64,000 nt of DNA from Levilactobacillus fujinensis (GCF_003946335.1 NZ_RHNX01000008.1:1-64000), one strand, 5' to 3'; positions 28,494-36,805 are shown, counted from the first letter of the stretch. Made by a program: numbers and translations. The notes: generated by a model not told the origin, from the sequence alone.

Positions 28494-29138
28494 GTGGTAA
28501 AAGAAATGACGATTCAAGATGCGTTTCAGAGCGTAATGGCGACGCGGGGGGATGTCCCACCAAAGCAACAGCGGGTACTCGCAGCCAGTCTGGTATTATT
28601 TGCCGAACAGGGATTCTCGAACACGACGACGAAACAAATCGCTGCACGAGCTGGCGTTGCCGAAGGAACTGTATATCGGCGTTACAAGACTAAGGACGAA
28701 CTGTTAGCGGCGGTGTTGGCCCCGTTTGTGTCAGGCGTCCTCCCTAGCTTGATTGGCGACTTTGCGAATAATATTGTGAAACGCGACTACCTGACGCGTC
28801 ACGATTTGATTGCGGCGGTAATTCAGGATCGGCTTCATTTTATTCAGGAAAATCGGGATGTTTTGCAGGTCCTATTGACGGAGTTCTTGGTCAGAAGCGA
28901 TGTACGAGAACAATTAATTCCGCAGGTGATGCCGCTATTACAACATAATTTATATCCCGTCTTAGATCGGCTAAAAACCAACGGTGAGTTGATCGATTGG
29001 CCGGATGACCGGATTGCCCAGTTTATGATTGGGACCATGATGAGCCAACTGGTTCGCGGTGTTTTGGCGGACGAAGAGGTTGAGTCGGTGGGGCCGATAA
29101 TGATTGCATTTATTGAGAAGGGCTTGGCACCAGAGTAG
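28494..29138 (+). CDS. TetR/AcrR-family transcriptional regulator
   Basis: 214-residue regulator. The N-terminal helix-turn-helix is in AASLVLFAEQGFSNTTTKQIAARAGVAEGTVYRRYKTKDELLAAVL (about 30-76), followed by an all-helical ligand-binding domain. The GTG start is set by GGAGG eight bases upstream; an ATG four codons later is too far. No neighbouring transporter shares its direction, so its target beyond its own operator is unknown. Confidence 0.93.
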   Translation: MVKEMTIQDAFQSVMATRGDVPPKQQRVLAASLVLFAEQGFSNTTTKQIAARAGVAEGTVYRRYKTKDELLAAVLAPFVSGVLPSLIGDFANNIVKRDYLTRHDLIAAVIQDRLHFIQENRDVLQVLLTEFLVRSDVREQLIPQVMPLLQHNLYPVLDRLKTNGELIDWPDDRIAQFMIGTMMSQLVRGVLADEEVESVGPIMIAFIEKGLAPE

Positions 29139-29287
29139 GGATGGTGTTGAATCATTGAAACTTGCCGGTTGGGGAGTCTTTTTCTGTTGGGTGAAACGTA
29201 TGCCAGCTAGCGACTCTTTGACGCGCACTTAAAATAAATTGCCATTCCACGCCAAAAGCGCTAGAATGAATTCAACTTTGATTATGA

Positions 29288-29315
29288 GATTTTCATGAGT
29301 CTTCTCATGAAAATC
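29288..29315. promoter_or_regulatory. Perfect 12-base inverted repeat in the pepC leader
   Basis: GATTTTCATGAG (29288-29299) and CTCATGAAAATC (29304-29315) are separated by 4 bases and end 20 bases before the pepC start, just ahead of its ribosome-binding site. No T run follows. It could be a protein-binding operator or an mRNA hairpin affecting translation. Confidence 0.6.
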
Positions 29316-29335
29316 CAGGAGAGAGGAGTCATTTT

Positions 29336-30667
29336 ATGCCAGAAACCAAGACTGAACATGAATTAACCGCTGCTGAGACCGCGGATTTACGTGCTGATTT
29401 ACAACAACAACCCGCCCACGACGTTGTCGCGCGGGCTGTGATCAAAAATGGGGTCCTTAACGCTGCCGAAGACCCACAGGCTGCGGTTCGTTTAAACCGG
29501 ACCTTCTCCGTTGAACTCGATACGGGTAAGGTATCTAACCAGAAACATTCTGGCCGTTGCTGGCTCTTCTCCACGTTAAACGTTGTGCGACATCAATTTG
29601 CAGCGAAGTACAACGTAAAGGATTTTGAGCTGTCCCAGAGTTATTTGTTCTTCTGGGATAAGGTCGAACGCGCTAATATCTTCTATGACCGTATCTTGGC
29701 GACGGCGACGCAACCGTTAGATGACCGGGAAGTCGCCGCTTACTTGAGTTATCCCGATGGCGACGGTGGTCAATGGGCCATGGGCGCAGCGTTGATTCAA
29801 AAATACGGGGTCGTTCCAGTGAGTGCGATGCCGGAATCCTTTAACACCAACGATACGACCGGCTTTGGTGCAGCGTTGCATTTAAAGCTACGGAAAGATG
29901 CCTTAGCTCTGCGGCAATTGGTCGCGGACGGTGCCAGTGATGCCGATATTGCGGACGAACGGGCAGCGGACATGAAGGAAGTTTACCGGATGGCGGCCTA
30001 TTCGTTTGGAGAGCCACCAACCACGTTTGACTTGGAATACAAGGATGACGATAAGGGTTACCACTTAGATGCCGGTTTGACGCCCAAGGGTTTCTTCGAC
30101 AAGTACTTTGACGTTGATCTCGATGACTACGTCGTGCTGAGTAATTCACCTGAGAAGCCATTTGACAAGTTATACAGTTTGCCAAGTCAGGATAACATTG
30201 TTGGCGGCAAGCACATTACCTTCCTGAATGAACCGATGGCCGTTCTGAAAGAGGCTGCCATTGCACAATTACAGGCTGGAGATGCCGTTTGGTTTGGTAA
30301 CGATGTCTTGCAGCAGATGAGTCGCGAACGGGGGTTCCTCGATAGCAATTTGTTCAAGACTGCCGACTTGTTTGGCGTCGATCTGAGCTTGACGAAGGCT
30401 CAACGACTGGCTACCGGGGAAGCTGAGGTTTCTCACGCCATGACATTGACCGGCGTCGACTTGGTCAAAGGCGAACCAACCCGCTGGAAAGTTGAAAACA
30501 GTTGGGGCGAAAAGAACGGTGAGAAGGGTTACTTTGTGATGACCGATGACTGGATGAATGATTTCGTCTACGAAGTCGTGGTGCGCAAGGAATTCCTGAC
30601 ATCGGACCAACAAGCCCTGTTGCGCACAACGCCGCAAGTACTCCCAGCTTGGGATTCGTTAGCCTAA
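29336..30667 (+). CDS. pepC: Aminopeptidase C (bleomycin hydrolase family)
   Basis: 443-residue cytoplasmic cysteine aminopeptidase (peptidase family C1B), which frees N-terminal amino acids from peptides; it is typical of proteolytic systems in lactobacilli. The catalytic cysteine is C75 in KHSGRCWLFSTLN, the histidine is in VSHAMTLTGVD and the asparagine is in KVENSWGEKNG. The C-terminus extends to the active-site cleft in this family, consistent with aminopeptidase activity. ATG start with GGAGAGAGGAG upstream, preceded by a notable inverted repeat. Confidence 0.97.
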   Translation: MPETKTEHELTAAETADLRADLQQQPAHDVVARAVIKNGVLNAAEDPQAAVRLNRTFSVELDTGKVSNQKHSGRCWLFSTLNVVRHQFAAKYNVKDFELSQSYLFFWDKVERANIFYDRILATATQPLDDREVAAYLSYPDGDGGQWAMGAALIQKYGVVPVSAMPESFNTNDTTGFGAALHLKLRKDALALRQLVADGASDADIADERAADMKEVYRMAAYSFGEPPTTFDLEYKDDDKGYHLDAGLTPKGFFDKYFDVDLDDYVVLSNSPEKPFDKLYSLPSQDNIVGGKHITFLNEPMAVLKEAAIAQLQAGDAVWFGNDVLQQMSRERGFLDSNLFKTADLFGVDLSLTKAQRLATGEAEVSHAMTLTGVDLVKGEPTRWKVENSWGEKNGEKGYFVMTDDWMNDFVYEVVVRKEFLTSDQQALLRTTPQVLPAWDSLA

Positions 30668-30672
30668 ATTTA

Positions 30673-30880
30673 AGAGTGGGACAAAAGGCGATTAGCTGGC
30701 GAGCATTAAGGCTGATAACCGAATAATTCCAGAGCTTGGATTATTTGGTTATCAGTTTTAAGCGGATTCAGCTGCCACTATGGCGCACGTTTCGGCACCA
30801 TAGTGGCATAAACAAAAGTTGCTCCTTTCAGAATCTAACGATTCTAAAAGGAGCAACTTTTTGAGTTATGTCCCAGACCC
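30673..30880 (+). repeat. Repeat family A, copy 2, including the pepC terminator
   Basis: It opens with GAGTGGGACAAAAGGCGATTAGC. CTGATAACCGAATAAT pairs with ATTATTTGGTTATCAG in the first half. The second half holds a long terminator-like hairpin, AAAAGTTGCTCCTTT..AAAGGAGCAACTTTTT (30814-30862), and ends ATGTCCCAGACC. It is nearly the same as the copies at 47066 and, inverted, at 48388. Confidence 0.8.
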
Positions 30881-30890
30881 TTTCCTACCT

Positions 30891-31202
30891 CTATTGGTGA
30901 AAAATAACGCTGAGTATAAAGAGCCCAAGCACACTGACTACAGTTGCTGCTAAAATGCCTAAGAGAGCGCTCCAGACAAAAAATAACTTACGGTGTGCGA
31001 GACTGACGGTCCAGTAGTCGGCTAAGAAAAAGAAGTCGAAGCCATACAAGCCGAAACCCAAGTTCGGTTGGTTGACGGCCATTAGGATAATACTGATGAG
31101 AATGCCTAACATTAACCAGGGCATAACTCGGTGGGCCTTTTGCGTTGCTTGTGTCCCCAGTTTTGTCGTGTACTGATCTCCCCATTGTTTCACGTGAAAC
31201 AC
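30891..31202 (-). CDS. Small membrane protein beginning within a parS site
   Basis: Up to 103 residues with three hydrophobic segments (about 28-43, 50-65 and 78-101); family not recognised. If translation starts at the GTG at 31202, the N-terminus MFHVKQ is encoded by the parS site itself; a start further in is possible. GTGGGG lies just upstream but at poor spacing. It ends close to family A copy 2. Treat the start as uncertain. Confidence 0.55.
   Translation of the reverse strand: MFHVKQWGDQYTTKLGTQATQKAHRVMPWLMLGILISIILMAVNQPNLGFGLYGFDFFFLADYWTVSLAHRKLFFVWSALLGILAATVVSVLGLFILSVIFHQ
31186..31201. other. parS: parS site, perfect match
   Basis: TGTTTCACGTGAAACA, 16 of 16 to consensus, lies at the 5' end of the minus-strand membrane gene, about 22 kb right of oriC. 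Confidence 0.93.
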
Positions 31203-31323
31203 CCCACTTCGCGCTTAATTATAATCGAGGTAGGCGGTCACTTCAAAAGAAACTGGTCAGATAGGGACGGAAGCGCGTAAAATGGAAGAAGATAAAGGCG
31301 ACTAATCCTAATGAGGTGATTTA

Positions 31324-31962
31324 ATGCGTAATTTTTTATTCGATTTTGATAGTACCTTGGCCGATACACGCAATGTTGCGGTTACATCGACCCAAGCGGC
31401 GTATCGGCTCCAGGGATTGACCGTTCCATCTCGAGATGCTGTGGTGAGTTATATGGGGGTTCCCATTGAGGTCTCCTTTGCTAAGATGGCAGATCGGTCA
31501 ATGAGCGACGCCGAATTACAAGCGTTATACACGGTCTTTCGTGAGCAGTACCATTTGGCCGAAACGAACGGAATTACGCTCTTCGCTGGCATGGGTGAGG
31601 CATTGACCGGGCTAAAGGCCAAAGGCGACCATATCTTTGTGGTGTCCAGTAAGCATTCGGTCCCACTGCAGCGAAACTTGGAGCAGATTGGCCTGGGCGA
31701 TACGTTTGCGGCTATTAGTGGCTCAGACTCGGTGGCCCATTACAAGCCAGCACCGGATGGTATTTTGAATCTCCTCGAGCGGTTTAACTTAGCGGCAGCG
31801 GACAGTGTGATGATCGGTGATGCCATTTATGATATGCAGATGGGGAAAAACGCTGGTGTTGCGACCGCGGCAGCCATGTGGGGGGCTGCCGATCCAGTGG
31901 CCGTTAGGGCGGAACAACCGACCTATATTTTAAAGACACCATTGGACTTGTTACAGATTTAG
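31324..31962 (+). CDS. HAD-family hydrolase, phosphoglycolate phosphatase/PpaX-like
   Basis: 212-residue phosphatase. Motif I FDFDSTLADT carries the catalytic aspartates, motif II has VVSS, the conserved lysine is in HYKPAPD and motif IV is MIGDAIYDMQMGKNAGV. The small alpha-helical cap between motifs I and II places it with the PGP/PpaX group. The substrate is not determined by sequence. ATG start with GAGGTG upstream. It stands alone and ends at a hairpin with eight T. Confidence 0.88.
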   Translation: MRNFLFDFDSTLADTRNVAVTSTQAAYRLQGLTVPSRDAVVSYMGVPIEVSFAKMADRSMSDAELQALYTVFREQYHLAETNGITLFAGMGEALTGLKAKGDHIFVVSSKHSVPLQRNLEQIGLGDTFAAISGSDSVAHYKPAPDGILNLLERFNLAAADSVMIGDAIYDMQMGKNAGVATAAAMWGAADPVAVRAEQPTYILKTPLDLLQI

Positions 31963-31975
31963 ATTGCGTGACTTG

Positions 31976-32006
31976 GGGCGGCCGGCATGTGACCGCTCTT
32001 TTTTTA
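31976..32006 (+). terminator. Terminator after the HAD gene
   Basis: GGGCGGCC (31976-31983) pairs with GACCGCTC (31991-31998), with one mismatch and a G-U pair, and is followed by eight T. Confidence 0.65.
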
Positions 32007-32279
32007 ATCAGTAAATTTTGACGGAAAATAGCCAAAAAACTTATTATATTAAAATTATGTTATACATTAGAAATTAAGCAACAAACGTTTTCTGAATGAG
32101 AAATTTAAGCGGAATTTGAATGAAATATACTGTAAATGATTAGAAAAAAGTAATCCAACCCCCTAATGGACTTGAAAAGCATGCTTTTAGACCAACCAAT
32201 CAGATATTTCTAATCAATCATATTATTATCGCGTGAATATTCTTCACAATTTCTTCACATTTACCAGTTAGGATAGCCA

Positions 32280-32395
32280 TATACCAAAAACCTATTAACC
32301 AACCTTTCTTCATTTTATTAACCAAGTAAAATGAATGCCGTTTGCCCTAACCAAGTAAGCGGTCCGACCGTCCTCTAACCAGGGACGGTTTTTTT
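32280..32395 (+). ncRNA. Candidate small RNA with three hairpins displaying UAACCA loops
   Basis: Three hairpins follow one another. First, TTCATTTTA (32309-32317) pairs with TAAAATGAA (32327-32335), loop TTAACCAAG. Second, CCGTTTG (32338-32344) pairs with TAAGCGG (32356-32362), loop CCCTAACCAAG. Third, ACCGTCCT (32367-32374) pairs with GGGACGGT (32382-32389), loop CTAACCA, followed by seven T as a terminator. A further single-stranded TTAACCAACC lies upstream (32295-32304). No open frame explains this. The repeated loop suggests a protein- or mRNA-binding RNA. The 5' end is not determined; upstream DNA (32030-32270) is AT-rich and includes the palindrome AAAAGCATGCTTTT (32176-32189). Confidence 0.55.
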
Positions 32396-32437
32396 GTCTG
32401 CCATTTTGGTACTGAGATTTTGGATATAAGAATGAAA

Positions 32438-32519
32438 GTGGAAGCGGCTACCTTTTGGTGTAAGTTTTGACCATATAAAATTGGATAACAAAAGAGCCCG
32501 GGGTTTTATACCAGGCTCG
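32438..32519 (-). repeat. Repeat family A, 3' fragment, acting as a minus-strand terminator
   Basis: AGTGGAAGCGGCTACCTTTTG and CCATATAAA match copies at 34770 and 57026. The end forms GAGCCtGG..CCgGGCTC on the minus strand followed by TTTTG, a plausible terminator for the gene ending at 32532. Confidence 0.6.
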
Positions 32520-32531
32520 TAATGGTAACTT

Positions 32532-32831
32532 TTAATGATGAATCAAGTGATGGTGTGGCCCAGCAAGCAGTTTGGGCTTGCCATTCCGGCGTCCGGGAAG
32601 ATGGCGTTCCATCATGAGCTGTTTCGTGTGTTCCCGTTCGATTTGGAGTTGCTTCTTTAACTGACGGTTCTTCCAAAAGCCATGAAGCATAACCGTTGCG
32701 GGGATTATTTCAAGTGAGACCAGAGCCGGCAGTAACCAAGGGTTGTCGCCGACTAGGGTGGTGAATTTTTCGCGTTGTTCCTTGAACACTTCGGGTTCGT
32801 CATCCAGCATGAACTTATGTGTACACATCAT
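32532..32831 (-). CDS. Small membrane-anchored protein, unknown function
   Basis: 99 residues beginning MMCTHKFMLDDEPEVFKEQREKF, with one probable membrane segment (about 33-50, WLLPALVSLEIIPATVML), a basic coiled segment (KNRQLKKQLQIEREHTKQLMMER) and a His-rich C-terminus (GPHHHLIHH). I do not recognise the family. AAAGGAG lies 8 bases before the ATG chosen. The His-rich tail might bind metal; that is speculation. Confidence 0.65.
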   Translation of the reverse strand: MMCTHKFMLDDEPEVFKEQREKFTTLVGDNPWLLPALVSLEIIPATVMLHGFWKNRQLKKQLQIEREHTKQLMMERHLPGRRNGKPKLLAGPHHHLIHH

Positions 32832-32897
32832 CAATCACGCTCCTTTGGCCCTATCATAACCCAAAGTGGTAGCGCTGTCAGCTGGTTCAACCGTTTC

Positions 32898-33065
32898 TTA
32901 TTTATGGCGAAAGAAACTGGCAATGTGTAAGATGGCTAAAATCGCGGCAATGCCCAGAACCAGGGTCTCTAACATCACGAATCCGCTGAGATGGCGCAGC
33001 TGCTGATAGACCAGCACGCCGCTAATGACCAGGATACCCAACAGCCAGGGGATAAATTTTTTCAT
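32898..33065 (-). CDS. Small two-helix membrane protein
   Basis: 55 residues, MKKFIPWLLG at the start, with two hydrophobic helices (about 4-21 and 29-48) and the C-terminus FFRHK. The ATG at 33065 is set by GGAGGAAACG. It shares direction and closeness with the lipoprotein gene upstream but a terminator hairpin lies between them. Function unknown. Confidence 0.6.
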   Translation of the reverse strand: MKKFIPWLLGILVISGVLVYQQLRHLSGFVMLETLVLGIAAILAILHIASFFRHK

Positions 33066-33081
33066 CGTTTCCTCCAAATAT

Positions 33082-33108
33082 AAAAACGGCACCCGCAGGC
33101 ACCGTTTT
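33082..33108 (-). terminator. Terminator of the lipoprotein gene
   Basis: On the minus strand AACGGTGCC pairs with GGTGCCGTT (partly) and TTTTTAT follows, 12 bases after the stop at 33120. Confidence 0.7.
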
Positions 33109-33119
33109 CAGTCGTGTGT

Positions 33120-33659
33120 TTAGTTGGCGACCTTGACCAACACGGCCTTGGTGACGTCTTGATCGACGTCTCTGGCAATGTGGTAGCCGGCAACTTTCAA
33201 CTTCGACGCGTTGTTCTTGCCGGTCAGGGTATCCTTGACCGTGAACTTTTGGGTCATCGGGATGTCAGATAACTTCCCTTTGAAATTGATGATGGTGTTA
33301 TCACCCTTGGTTTTAAACGTCGTATTTAGTGTTCCGACCTTATTGAGGGCGTTAGCCTTGTTGGCGGCACTATAGGACTTGTAGAACTTATCAACGTTAT
33401 AGACGGTAACTTTACCGTCGGAATTGAACCGGTAAGCTTCCAAACCGGAGTTACTCTTAGAATTAACGGCACCAGCCACGTACCAAAGTTGCGTGGATTT
33501 GGTCAACGTGGATTTCACGTCGGCCTTTTTCGTAGTTTTGTTTTTAAAACTAGCTTGTTGGTTACTCCCCGACTTGCTACTTTTACTGCAGCCGGCTAAG
33601 CCAATGGCAAAAACTGCCAGTAGACTCAGAGCGACGGCAACGATACGAGATTTCTTCAT
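33120..33659 (-). CDS. Putative secreted lipoprotein
   Basis: 179 residues. A type II signal peptide MKKSRIVAVALSLLAVFAIG ends with the lipobox LAGC, so Cys24 or so is lipidated and anchors the protein outside the membrane. A Ser/Lys/Gly-rich linker follows, then a beta-rich domain of about 130 residues with no recognised family (LWYVAGAVNSKSNSGLEAYRFNSDGKV). ATG start with GAGGTGATTTAGAC upstream. Monocistronic. Confidence 0.8.
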   Translation of the reverse strand: MKKSRIVAVALSLLAVFAIGLAGCSKSSKSGSNQQASFKNKTTKKADVKSTLTKSTQLWYVAGAVNSKSNSGLEAYRFNSDGKVTVYNVDKFYKSYSAANKANALNKVGTLNTTFKTKGDNTIINFKGKLSDIPMTQKFTVKDTLTGKNNASKLKVAGYHIARDVDQDVTKAVLVKVAN

Positions 33660-33918
33660 GTCTAAATCACCTCATCAAAAATGATAACAGTTTTGTGGTT
33701 AACACACAAACCGCCTGCTTCCTCTAAGCGTAGTATAGCATGGTCATCGGGTCGAAAAGGGAGTCAGCCGGTTAAAAAAGCGTTAAGTTCCTGTGACAAC
33801 AAAAATATTCATTGATTATTAATAACAAAATATTGTAATTAATAACGCAAAAGTAGAGACGAACGTATGTTTTTCTGGTAGACTATGACGAGAGAGATTT
33901 TTGAGGGAGAGGGATTTT

Positions 33919-34737
33919 ATGAGCAAGCGTCGTCGCCGTCGTGGACGGAACCAGATTTCTATTTATGGGGCGTTACTTCTATTAGTAGTTGGGATTATTG
34001 GTGGGTTAAGCAGTCAGGGAAACCCCACTGCGAAAAGGGTCGCGGAAACGGCTTCAAGTCTTGTGGGTCAGGTTGCCGGCAATGAGTCGTCATCGACAGG
34101 TACGTCTGCGCCTAAGCAGTCCGTTGCGACCCAAGCCTTGGCTGAGCAAAAGTACTCGGGAACACAGATTGTTGCCGTCAATCACAACAAGCCAACCTTT
34201 ACGACAGCCGAACTGTCGGTGAAGCGCGGCGCTTGGGCAACCTATGCCAATTTGGACAATTTAAACCGGGTCACAACGGCCAACGCCATGTTGAGTAAAC
34301 GGACGATGCCGACCGCCAAACGGGAGCCCTTGTACGTCAACCCGACTGGCTGGAAAAATAAGCCATATACAGTCAATGGTAAGCGCGGCTACCTGTACAA
34401 CCGGAGTCACTTGATCGGGTATCAACTGACGGGTCAAAATAACAATCTAAAGAACTTGATGACCGGGACCCGATCGTTAAATGATCCTGGTATGACCGCC
34501 TATGAAAATCCGGTGGCCAGTTATTTGAAGAGCCATCCTAGTGATTACGTGCGCTATCAGGTGCAACCGGTCTTTCGGGGGAATGAGCTAGTGGCCCGTG
34601 GCGTGCATATGCAGGCCAAATCGGTTGGTAGCGCGGGTATTTCCTATAACGTTTATATTTTCAATATTCAAGCGGGTATTAAAATCAATTACAGTACCGG
34701 GACCAGTCAATTAGGTAATCCGGCAGCTAGTTTTTAG
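33919..34737 (+). CDS. Secreted DNA/RNA non-specific endonuclease, EndA-like
   Basis: 272 residues. A basic N-terminus (MSKRRRRRGRNQ) precedes one membrane anchor or signal helix (about 14-32), then a Ser/Thr-rich linker and a nuclease domain. The beta-beta-alpha-metal motif is YLYNRSHLIGYQLTGQNNNLKNLMTGTRSLNDPGM: it has His in the NRSH position equivalent to DRGH and the Asn of the metal-binding helix. Such nucleases degrade extracellular DNA, or assist uptake as EndA does. ATG at 33919 is set by GGGAGAGGGATTTT. Confidence 0.88.
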   Translation: MSKRRRRRGRNQISIYGALLLLVVGIIGGLSSQGNPTAKRVAETASSLVGQVAGNESSSTGTSAPKQSVATQALAEQKYSGTQIVAVNHNKPTFTTAELSVKRGAWATYANLDNLNRVTTANAMLSKRTMPTAKREPLYVNPTGWKNKPYTVNGKRGYLYNRSHLIGYQLTGQNNNLKNLMTGTRSLNDPGMTAYENPVASYLKSHPSDYVRYQVQPVFRGNELVARGVHMQAKSVGSAGISYNVYIFNIQAGIKINYSTGTSQLGNPAASF

Positions 34738-34769
34738 ACTAAATTAAAAACAGTGTGCCGAAAATGATT

Positions 34770-34918
34770 CGGCTGGCGAAGATCAACGGGGATGGTCGAA
34801 TAATCCTGGGTTGTTCGGTTATCGGTGTTAAGTGGAAGCGGCTACCTTTTGACATACGGTTCAGCTATAGAGGTTCGGAGATGCCAAATAGGCTGTGACA
34901 AAGGTCACAGCCTATTTT
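34770..34918 (+). repeat. Repeat family A, diverged copy, with a bidirectional terminator
   Basis: GGCTGGCGAAGATCA..GAATAATCCTGGGTT..GGTTATCGGTGTTAAG matches the copies at 30673 and 47066 with many substitutions. It ends in a strong stem, AAATAGGCTGTGAC (34886-34899) with GTCACAGCCTATTTT (34904-34918), which would stop both the nuclease transcript and the small minus-strand gene. Confidence 0.65.
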
Positions 34919-34946
34919 CAAACGAGTTTAGTGCGGGTTGACGGTC

Positions 34947-35102
34947 TTAGCGCCGATTCATGTAACGGTAGATGGCGTAGAGCATGATACCAGCCAAGAT
35001 GATGATACCAACGGTTGGACTGTCGCGAAAGATCCAGTGGAAGACACGAATGGGACTGGTCCCATGTAGGCCGCCAATTAATGAGATGAAATCAGTGTGC
35101 AT
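34947..35102 (-). CDS. 51-residue membrane protein
   Basis: A short gene missed by a length cut-off. It starts MHTDFISLIGGLHGTSPIRV, has one membrane helix (about 31-46, VGIIILAGIMLYAIY) and ends RYMNRR. The ATG is preceded by ATAGGAGG at good spacing and the gene ends 30 bases before a terminator hairpin. It is divergent from the cardiolipin synthase gene. Function unknown; the size and helix recall small membrane-stress peptides. Confidence 0.65.
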   Translation of the reverse strand: MHTDFISLIGGLHGTSPIRVFHWIFRDSPTVGIIILAGIMLYAIYRYMNRR

Positions 35103-35218
35103 GGTGTGAACCTCCTATCGAAAAATTGCTATTTCTGATGAAAAGTTTAAAGAAAAGTAAAGACATTTGAATGATTTAGCGTATCATGAAATCACAGAGA
35201 ATAGAGGAGGGTTTACAC

Positions 35219-36676
35219 GTGAATGTGAATTACATGCTCATCCTAGAGATCATTGTGGTGGTCAACGCGGCATTGGCCTTCGTGACGGTTTTCCGGGAGA
35301 AAAGAGATATCGCGGCGACGTGGGCGTGGATGTTGGTGTTGGTACTCTTGCCAATCGTTGGGTTTATCGCCTATGCCTTCATCGGCCGAAAACTGCCAAA
35401 GGGCCGGATGTTTCGTTTGCAACGGCAAGTCGCCGTTCAACTCGACGAACGCTTGTCACAGCAGCGCGAAGAGATTGGGACGCAAATCATGCCGGCCGAT
35501 CAAATTAGTCATTCGGTAATCAACATGGTAAATATGTTTATGGAAACGGACCACGCTTTCTTAGCCCGGAAGAACCGGGTGCGCGTGATCACGGATGGTC
35601 ATGATCTGTTTCACCTGATGATGGAAGACATCGAACGGGCCCACTCCAGTATTCATATTGAATTCTACACCTTTTATAACGACCAGATAGGAAATGACAT
35701 CTTGGATCTGCTGGTAAAAAAGGCACGAACAGGTGTTGAAGTACGTGTCATCTATGATCCATGGGGGTCCATGGGGACGTGGAAAAAGTTCTTTAAACCG
35801 TTGATGGACGTTGGCGGCCACGTAGAGCCCTTCCTGGGAACGCGTTCGGCGGTCATTGACTTTCGGCTAAACTTCCGTGATCACAGAAAAATTGTGACGA
35901 TTGACGGTCAGATTGGGTACGTTGGTGGCTTTAACATTGGGGATCAGTACTTAGGCCGTAAGGAAAAATTTGGCTACTGGCGTGACACGCATTTACGAAT
36001 CGTTGGCTCCGGGGTCTTCTCACTTCAGGCACGATTCATGCTGGATTGGAACGCTACGGATCGGGACCATCCATTTAAGGATGACCAAATAGAGCATCGC
36101 TACTTCCCATTGACGAAGGTTAAGGGGGAAACTAGCCTGCAGATTGTATCCAGTGGACCAGATTCCGACCTCCAGCAGATTAAGATGGGATACATGCGTC
36201 TGATTCAGACCGCCGAAAAGCGGTTGTGGATTCAGACGCCATATCTGATTCCAGACGATAGTGTCTTGGACTCCCTGCGGATTGCAGCTATGGCGGGAAT
36301 CGATGTCCGAATCATGATTCCGGATAAGCCAGACCATGCCTTTGTTTACCGAGCAACGCAGTACTATGCTCGGCAACTAGCGGACGATGGCGTTAAGATT
36401 TACTTCTATCACAATGGCTTTATTCATGCCAAGACGATGGTCGTGGATGGCAAGATTGCTTCCGTGGGGTCAGCCAATATGGACTACCGGAGCTTCAAGT
36501 TAAACTTCGAAATCAACGCGTTCATTTACGATGCAGAGATTGCCAATCAGCTCGAAGAAATCTACGAAGCTGACATGCGGCACAGCGAATTAATTACGCC
36601 AGAGAAGTTTAAAAACCAGTCAACTTATTTGAAATTCAAGCAGACGGCATCGCGTTTGTTGTCGCCAATATTGTAA
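35219..36676 (+). CDS. cls: Cardiolipin synthase
   Basis: 485-residue phospholipase-D superfamily enzyme that joins two phosphatidylglycerols into cardiolipin. Two N-terminal membrane helices (about 5-25 and 36-56) precede two HKD motifs: HRKIVTIDGQIGYVGGFN in the first half and HAKTMVVDGKIASVGSANMD in the second, with HxKxxxxD intact in both. The GTG start at 35219 is set by GAGGAGGG seven to eight bases upstream; an earlier in-frame ATG at 35186 lies within the leader. A terminator follows directly. Confidence 0.96.
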   Translation: MNVNYMLILEIIVVVNAALAFVTVFREKRDIAATWAWMLVLVLLPIVGFIAYAFIGRKLPKGRMFRLQRQVAVQLDERLSQQREEIGTQIMPADQISHSVINMVNMFMETDHAFLARKNRVRVITDGHDLFHLMMEDIERAHSSIHIEFYTFYNDQIGNDILDLLVKKARTGVEVRVIYDPWGSMGTWKKFFKPLMDVGGHVEPFLGTRSAVIDFRLNFRDHRKIVTIDGQIGYVGGFNIGDQYLGRKEKFGYWRDTHLRIVGSGVFSLQARFMLDWNATDRDHPFKDDQIEHRYFPLTKVKGETSLQIVSSGPDSDLQQIKMGYMRLIQTAEKRLWIQTPYLIPDDSVLDSLRIAAMAGIDVRIMIPDKPDHAFVYRATQYYARQLADDGVKIYFYHNGFIHAKTMVVDGKIASVGSANMDYRSFKLNFEINAFIYDAEIANQLEEIYEADMRHSELITPEKFKNQSTYLKFKQTASRLLSPIL

Positions 36677-36681
36677 CGGAT

Positions 36682-36717
36682 AGAGCCTTCTGTGCGAGTG
36701 TGCAGAGGGCTCTTTTT
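36682..36717 (+). terminator. Terminator after cls
   Basis: AGAGCCTTCTG pairs with CAGAGGGCTCT (36682-36713), one bulge, followed by TTTTT. Confidence 0.85.
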
Positions 36718-36755
36718 GATTGCTATATGCACGATAATAAGGAAAAGTAGCGCGA

Positions 36756-36789
36756 GTTGGTTGCTATAAACAACCAACATTAGTATAAT
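36756..36789 (+). promoter_or_regulatory. Promoter and inverted-repeat operator of the first AraC gene
   Basis: TATAAT at 36784-36789 has a weak -35 TTGCTA 17 bases upstream. An 8-base perfect inverted repeat, GTTGGTTG (36756-36763) and CAACCAAC (36771-36778), overlaps the -35 and spacer, as expected of an operator. Confidence 0.6.
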
Positions 36790-36805
36790 GGGGCCAACAG
36801 GGGTA

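Noticed and set aside
30672-30888. Insertion sequence or prophage remnant
   Set aside because: No transposase, integrase or phage gene is present. The repeated sequences are short, non-coding and hairpin-forming.
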